Below are positions 8,098 through 11,953 of a stretch of 11,953 bases of DNA, piece by piece (within the stretch, counting starts at the first letter, position 1; the number at the start of each line of letters is the position of its first letter). The notes under the pieces are model-generated. The model made no database searches. It had not been told where the DNA came from and saw only the letters and a list, made by a program, of their open reading frames with translations. The stretch is taken from the NCBI GenBank assembly GCA_037447655.1, contig JBBHKE010002073.1, positions 1-11,953 on the forward strand. Direction: 5' to 3'. The DNA comes from Zygnema cylindricum. Lineage: Eukaryota; Streptophyta; Zygnematophyceae; Zygnematales; Zygnemataceae. Position numbers and translations under genes: made by a program.

Positions 8098-8803
8098 CAA
8101 GAATCCACAATATATGATGGACAAGTGTGACACAATATACTTTGTGTAAATTTCTTAGAAGTACAATGAGATTTTGAGTTGCGTTTCCTTTTTGAGACAT
8201 AATGGTGAAATCGAAGGCAGAAAACTAACAAATCAAACAATTTTCTGTAAAGTTGAAAATGATTAGAGAATAAATTATTTTAATGATAGACGAAATGTAT
8301 GTAGTTTTTGGGAAAATTTATAATGCACAAAACTTCTCTTTTATGTTTCAATTAAAATCAAATATAAAAACCAAACACACTCGGATAAAAGTGCCTTTCC
8401 TCACAAATGGCTTTTCCACCCTTCTTGCTATAGCTGCTCCTTCATAATGGTTTTTCAAATACAAAATCAATGCTGGTCCATGACGAAAGTGTCATGCTTT
8501 AGAAAAAAAAAGAAAATCGGGGTGATGAATAAATTGACAGTGTTTTTATATCAACAAAACTACTCCTACCAATAATAGACGAGCATGAATTCGTCCGTAG
8601 GAATCTGAATGCTTCCCGACAAAATATTATGAGATAGGTCCATAATGTAACCATTATCCCAACACCCCACGCCCACCCAACCTTTTCTATAAATTGTAGA
8701 TTCTGATGTCATTAACCAAATCAACCAAATCAAAAATTTATTTAGAAATTAAATAGTTACATATTTTTTATGGTGGGTGAATGTTGCAATTGTTTAATAT
8801 GAT
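8098..8803. other. Non-coding stretch, weak promoter-like words
   Basis: No gene. A C-rich run followed by CTATAAATT (near 8687-8695) could be a weak TATA context, and AACCAAATC is tandemly doubled at 8714-8731. No credible coding frame follows. Confidence 0.4.
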
Positions 8804-8967
8804 AAATATAAGTCCTTACAAGTATTCGAGGGATGTTAGTTTAGTGATGGAAAGTGAGACGCTTCCGCTCAATTGGTTTCTAAATAAATCTCTGTGAGAC
8901 CTCCCACCAGCCCATTTACAATAGATGACATCGATATTTAAATTTGGACTCGACAAAAATTGGTGTT
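8804..8967 (+). repeat. 164-bp diverged direct repeat, copy 1
   Basis: It aligns end to end with 9137-9300. The 3' 72 bases match at about 55 positions by eye, including ACCTCCCACCA, ATTTAC, GATATTTAA, TTGGACT and AATTGGTGTT. The 5' half is more diverged. Two equal repeats around a 169-bp interior resemble the layout of a short terminal-repeat retrotransposon (TRIM). However, no primer-binding site or TG..CA ends are evident, so an old segmental duplication is equally possible. Confidence 0.65.
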
Positions 8968-9136
8968 GGATCACTTGAAAGGTATGTATAGTTCAAATTG
9001 TTACAAAATGAGTTTAAATTTAAAAATAACATGCAAATGAACCATGTTTCTAAGGAAGGATGTTGTAATGGACATATAGAAAAGAATCATTTAATTTTCC
9101 GTTAATGCAAGAAGTGTAAAATTTTATTTTAATTTT

Positions 9137-9300
9137 GAGTATAACTTCTAACAAATGTTTAAGGGCAGTCAATTAAATGATAAACGGTGGAAATCTCCCA
9201 CTCAATTCGTTATTGAATAGGTTTTTATAACACCTCCCACCAAATGATTTACGATAGGTCACAATGATATTTAATCTTGGACTTTACATCAATTGGTGTT
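9137..9300 (+). repeat. 164-bp diverged direct repeat, copy 2
   Basis: Partner of 8804-8967 in the same orientation, offset by 333 bases. The same conserved blocks occur in the same order. Divergence indicates considerable age. Confidence 0.65.
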
Positions 9301-9856
9301 TTCTAGAAAAATAGGTGTAAGTTTGGTCTCTTTTAGGGAACTTAATTTGTATTTAGTGCGGATCTGCCGGATCCGGTTTCGAAGTGTCCCTTATGTGTAA
9401 GAACGTAATCGTAACTTACTTTTGTGACAATTGTATGCATCGACAATACCTGTGACGGTTATCAACGTCTACAATCTGTGTTATCGCACACTATTTTTTA
9501 GAACTGCTTGTGACGTCGCATGTCTTACCGTGACATTATAGACGTACCGCCTTCAAGCCTGTGCTGTCTTATGGTTGAAAAAGATGCGCTTTGCCTTCAC
9601 ATCTCTTGTCCGGTCGACGTGAAATGGCATCGGAGTTTTAAGACCCCTCCAAAAACAAACTCTGTAATGAACAAAAACGGACAAAACCAAACAAATTGTG
9701 TATTTTTCTTCGGTGTATTGAACGCAAACAGACAAAACGTAGCAAAATCGTATGAAAAAAACCCTAAAATAAACCTAAGTTCGAGGATGACGCAAATTGT
9801 ACTCTACAAGTTTGCGATTCCTTGTGTTGTTGCAAATTAAGCACTACTGCGTTAAG
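9301..9856. other. Non-coding stretch; one unrecognised 106-codon ORF
   Basis: The plus-strand frame 9520-9840 opens with ATG and runs 106 codons, the longest ATG frame outside the transposons. It resembles no family I know, has no clear domain and overlaps minus-strand frames. A small palindromic patch, CGGATCTGCCGGATCCGG, lies near 9359-9376. Confidence 0.35.
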
Positions 9857-9912
9857 TTTTACAGGAAAACGACAGAAAAAACCCTTACTTATGCACATGG
9901 GGACATACCCTA
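9857..9912 (+). repeat. Dispersed repeat family B, copy 2
   Basis: Partner of 2714-2770, sharing AAAACGACAG, TACTTAT and CATGGGGACATACCCT-type blocks in the same order. Confidence 0.45.
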
Positions 9913-10342
9913 AAACTGGAACACAATAATACACAATAATGATGTCACCCGAAATTGACTCTTTTAATCTCAATCAGGGTATAATTCCATTACACGAAAA
10001 GTGGGGCTCGTTACTAGACGCCGAACTTTTTCGTACGGCACCGTACCAAGCCTTACCTTTTTTTTTTATTAGACGAAACATATTTACTGGAATGCTCTCT
10101 GGAGGCTCCAATGATGTAGGCGTAATTCCTGGCCGTTGGATATTTTATTTTTTCAGATCCGCGAAGCAATCGCGCACATCATCCATTTCCTCGCGAGGAG
10201 AGTTGCTCAATACTAGTCGTGTACCATTGGTGCATATGAAAATGTAAAATATATCCGTCGTCCAGTAAACGCTGCCAGTAGTCTTGTTCGTACATTTACT
10301 GGGACCATCTAATGGAATTCTAGTTTCTTTAGTACAAACATC
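9913..10342. other. Non-coding stretch, no gene seen
   Basis: A 102-codon frame (9939-10247) opens with ATG but shows no recognisable domain. CGTACGGCACCGTAC near 10031 is a small inverted motif similar to the GTACGG words inside the neighbouring hAT element. Confidence 0.4.
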
Positions 10343-10448
10343 TAGTGTTGGGTATTGAGGACCTATTGCCGATATTCGATATTATCGGATTTTAGCTACC
10401 CGATAATCGATATATCGAGACCATGTACGGAGAAGCTAAATATCCAGA

Positions 10449-10487
10449 TTTTTTTTTTTTTTTTCAAGATTTTTTTTTTTTTTTTTT

Positions 10488-10529
<42 letters not shown>

Positions 10530-10579
10530 CCCCCCCCCCCCCCCCCCCCCCGTGGGGTGCCCTCGGGGGGGGGGGGGGG
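10449..10579. repeat. Homopolymer cascade T16-T19-T34-C22-G15
   Basis: Runs of T at 10449-10464, 10470-10488 and 10493-10526, C at 10530-10551 and G at 10565-10579. CAAGA and AAGA separate the T runs, ATA lies between the last T run and the C run, and a 13-base spacer lies between the C and G runs. The C and G runs can fold on each other. Exact lengths may be sequencing or assembly error. Confidence 0.8.
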
Positions 10580-10702
10580 TCCGTACCATTTTTCGTACGG
10601 TTTTATCGTACTTTCCCTGTACGGTACCTATACGGTATATGTACGGCCATCTATTTTTTTCGATATATATCGCGATAATTTATGTTGGTCGCGGTACGAT
10701 AT

Positions 10703-10721
10703 ATCGAGGACTTTCCTCGAT
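10703..10721. repeat. 8-bp hairpin, 3-nt loop
   Basis: ATCGAGGA (10703-10710) and TCCTCGAT (10714-10721) pair around CTT, inside hAT copy 2 and touching the large palindrome that follows. Confidence 0.65.
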
Positions 10722-10746
10722 CGATATTCGATATATCGAATATCGA
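10721..10746. repeat. 26-bp perfect palindrome
   Basis: The segment begins TCGATATTCGATA and its second half is the exact reverse complement, centred between 10733 and 10734. It lies in the right subterminal region of hAT copy 2, where hAT transposases typically bind repeated short motifs. A role as transposase sites is inferred. Confidence 0.8.
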
Positions 10747-10816
10747 AATTATCGCGATATGAAACTACCCGATACCCAACACTACCTCATGTAATGATTC
10801 CACAAAAAACTAAATA

Positions 10817-10834
10817 GTTCGAACTAGTTCGAAC
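10817..10834. repeat. 18-bp perfect palindrome
   Basis: GTTCGAACTAGTTCGAAC equals its own reverse complement and also contains two GTTCGAAC words 10 bases apart. It lies 32 bases beyond the right end of hAT copy 2. Confidence 0.7.
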
Positions 10835-11447
10835 ATTTGTATTGCGTGGTGCAATATAGCTTTTGAACTATGGTTTCACTTTTAATTTTACCACATCACT
10901 TGAAGTTTCCAATTGCATAGTCTGAGTCTTTGAAGTTCTTCCACAATTTATAAGCAGTGTTGTGGTTGTTATACATATTGTCATGCAATGTCGTTTATGG
11001 TCGTTTCTTGCTCTCACGCAAAAAAATGGTCATAATAAGCTCATATTCTAACCCAAATAAGTACGTATAAAAAATAAAAATAAAAGTAAAAGTAAATTTA
11101 AATTTAAACTATAAAAGAAAAGCTATTAGTGTTAATGCTTTTTTTGACACAAACATTTTTTCTTTGTACACACATCTCACATCTCGGATAACAGATTTGA
11201 CGGTTGGGATTTAAAGGCAATATTCTCAGCTTCCGATTGGCAGTTTCAAATTGAAAATCGGTCAAATTAGTACGGAGAAAAGACGTTTTCACTGGCGAAA
11301 AAGGTATTAACACTAATAGCCATATGCGGTGTACACTACCAACTTTTACCTTCTTGAGCACACTGTTTCGTATGTAGTGGTATGTACGGATGCTTAAAAA
11401 AGTTGTACAGGTTTTACTGTTCGTACAAGAAACTAACCTTGCTTTGA
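10835..11447. other. Non-coding stretch with A-rich simple sequence
   Basis: No gene. An A-rich tract of AAAATA/AAAGTA steps with AAATTT words occupies about 11067-11109. The minus-strand 85-codon frame (11104-11361) has no recognised motif. Confidence 0.5.
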
Positions 11448-11726
11448 AGCATAGTTAAAAAGTAGGCGTTTTTATGGTAGGCCTTTGGTCGACGCCTTTA
11501 TCGTAAGTTGTGTTATGGGCTTTTCATGTGATCTTCTTAGATCGCTACTCTGATCAGCGACCGTCCGATCGTCAGAATCTGACGTGTAAATAACTTTTTT
11601 TGGTCCGAATGTTTTAATTGGTTCGAATAGGTCCGAATACAATATGGGTCTTAAGGTTATGTTGTATGTTTTGCGTACAATAGGCATATTGTATGGGCCT
11701 ACTTTCACCTACTTTTGAACTATGCT
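11448..11726. mobile_element. Candidate MITE, third family
   Basis: About 279 bp. AGCATAGTTAAAAAGTAGG (11448-11466) pairs with 11708-11726 with one mismatch in 19. A second block, GTAGGCC (11477-11483), pairs with GGCCTAC (11696-11702), with a 5-base difference in spacing. The size suits a MITE. No clear target duplication is present (flanks TTTGA and AAGTC, or GAA/TAA if the ends are shifted by one), so the superfamily is uncertain. The interior is less AT-rich than its surroundings and contains CTGATCAG and CGTCAGA-A-TCTGACG palindromes. The 78-codon minus-strand frame inside it is not credible. Confidence 0.6.
11570..11584. repeat. 7-bp-arm palindrome in third MITE
   Basis: CGTCAGA (11570-11576) and TCTGACG (11578-11584) are mirror arms around a single A. 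Confidence 0.6.
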
Positions 11727-11953
11727 AAGTCTACAAGGGCAAGAGTTTTCAACTATCCATTTTCCTTTGCCGGGAGTGTTGCCCCCCGGAGTTTAAAGGT
11801 TTTCACGTTTAAACGTGTAGAGGACATTTATGCCTGTTACAATTTGTTTTGGACTTCATTATTTCAATTTCAATATCCGCACAAATGGTTCAGCACGGAA
11901 GTAAAGAAAAGTATATCACCAAAACCCTAATATGGATGATCACTATCGGCAAC
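11727..11953. other. Window end, no gene seen
   Basis: A 71-codon ATG frame (11715-11930) overlaps the end of the third MITE and has no recognised motif. Nothing else was noted. Confidence 0.4.

Larger units (their letters stand above)
10343..10784 (+). mobile_element. hAT-like MITE, copy 2 (no target duplication)
   Basis: A 442-bp element whose ends, TAGTGTTGGGTAT (10343-10355) and ATACCCAACACTA (10772-10784), form a perfect 13-bp inverted repeat. The ends differ from copy 1 by one base (GTGTAT versus GGGTAT). CGATATATCGAGACC lies 65 bases from the left end (60 in copy 1), and ATTATCGCGA lies 27 bases from the right end in both copies. The flanks CAAACATC and CCTCATGT do not match, so the target duplication has been lost. 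The interior has GTACGG words, CGATAT palindromes and long homopolymers. The open frames across it translate homopolymers and are spurious. Confidence 0.85.

Noticed and set aside
3009-9702. TACACAATTTGTTT word at about 3009 and inverted at about 9690
   Set aside because: Only about 14 bases match and the flanks do not align consistently, so chance is likely.
9520-9840. 106-codon ATG frame as a gene
   Set aside because: No recognisable domain, competing frames on the other strand, and a length expected by chance in 12 kb of such DNA.
10355-10817. Overlapping open frames of 86-123 codons with Phe, Pro and Gly runs
   Set aside because: They translate the homopolymers and palindromes inside hAT copy 2. 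No coding signal remains outside the runs.
11604-11640. B-box at GGTTCGAATAGG as a tRNA gene
   Set aside because: No A-box partner or cloverleaf, and it lies inside the third MITE.

Overview
The window looks like AT-rich, non-coding nuclear DNA of a eukaryote. I see no operon layout, no dense ORFs, no recognisable bacterial gene and no complete protein-coding gene I can name. The longest ATG-started open frame outside a transposon is 106 codons (9520-9840), and it resembles nothing I know. The organism cannot be fixed from the sequence. The mix of hAT-type miniature elements, diverged paired repeats, a tRNA-like/Pol III-like patch and plant-style promoter words (TATATAAAAGG, G-box CACGTG, E2F-like sites) fits a plant-like genome best. 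This is a leaning, not an identification.

The clearest features are miniature inverted-repeat transposons. Element 1 (3857-4302) has a 14-bp perfect terminal inverted repeat, TAGTGTTGTGTATC, flanked by a perfect 8-bp target duplication, GTTATTTG, which is diagnostic of the hAT superfamily. Element 2 (10343-10784) has nearly the same ends, TAGTGTTGGGTAT. It also shares two internal motifs at matching distances from the ends, so the two are one family. Element 2 lacks a target duplication and carries an extreme run of T, C and G homopolymers. A third, unrelated candidate (11448-11726) has a 19-bp inverted repeat with one mismatch and a second nested repeat, but no clear target duplication.

Region by region: 1-820 holds inverted repeats and one copy of a dispersed repeat, ending at a good TATA box. 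820-1480 has a 12-bp hairpin and no credible gene. 1483-1680 is a small CpG-rich island with a G-box and two E2F-like sites. 1679-2063 holds three hairpins, a tRNA-like B-box with a T-run terminator, and a 35-bp tandem repeat. 2064-3848 is featureless apart from small hairpins and a dispersed repeat. 3857-4409 is hAT element 1 plus a dispersed-repeat copy. 4410-8800 is plain AT-rich DNA with weak minus-strand exon-like stretches at 5.4-6.6 kb and several short repeats. 8804-9300 holds a pair of 164-bp diverged direct repeats. 9301-11953 holds another dispersed-repeat copy, hAT element 2, an 18-bp palindrome and the third inverted-repeat element.

No cooperating set of genes is visible. The window is best read as an intergenic landscape shaped by small non-autonomous transposons and their decay. 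I found no convincing new gene system.
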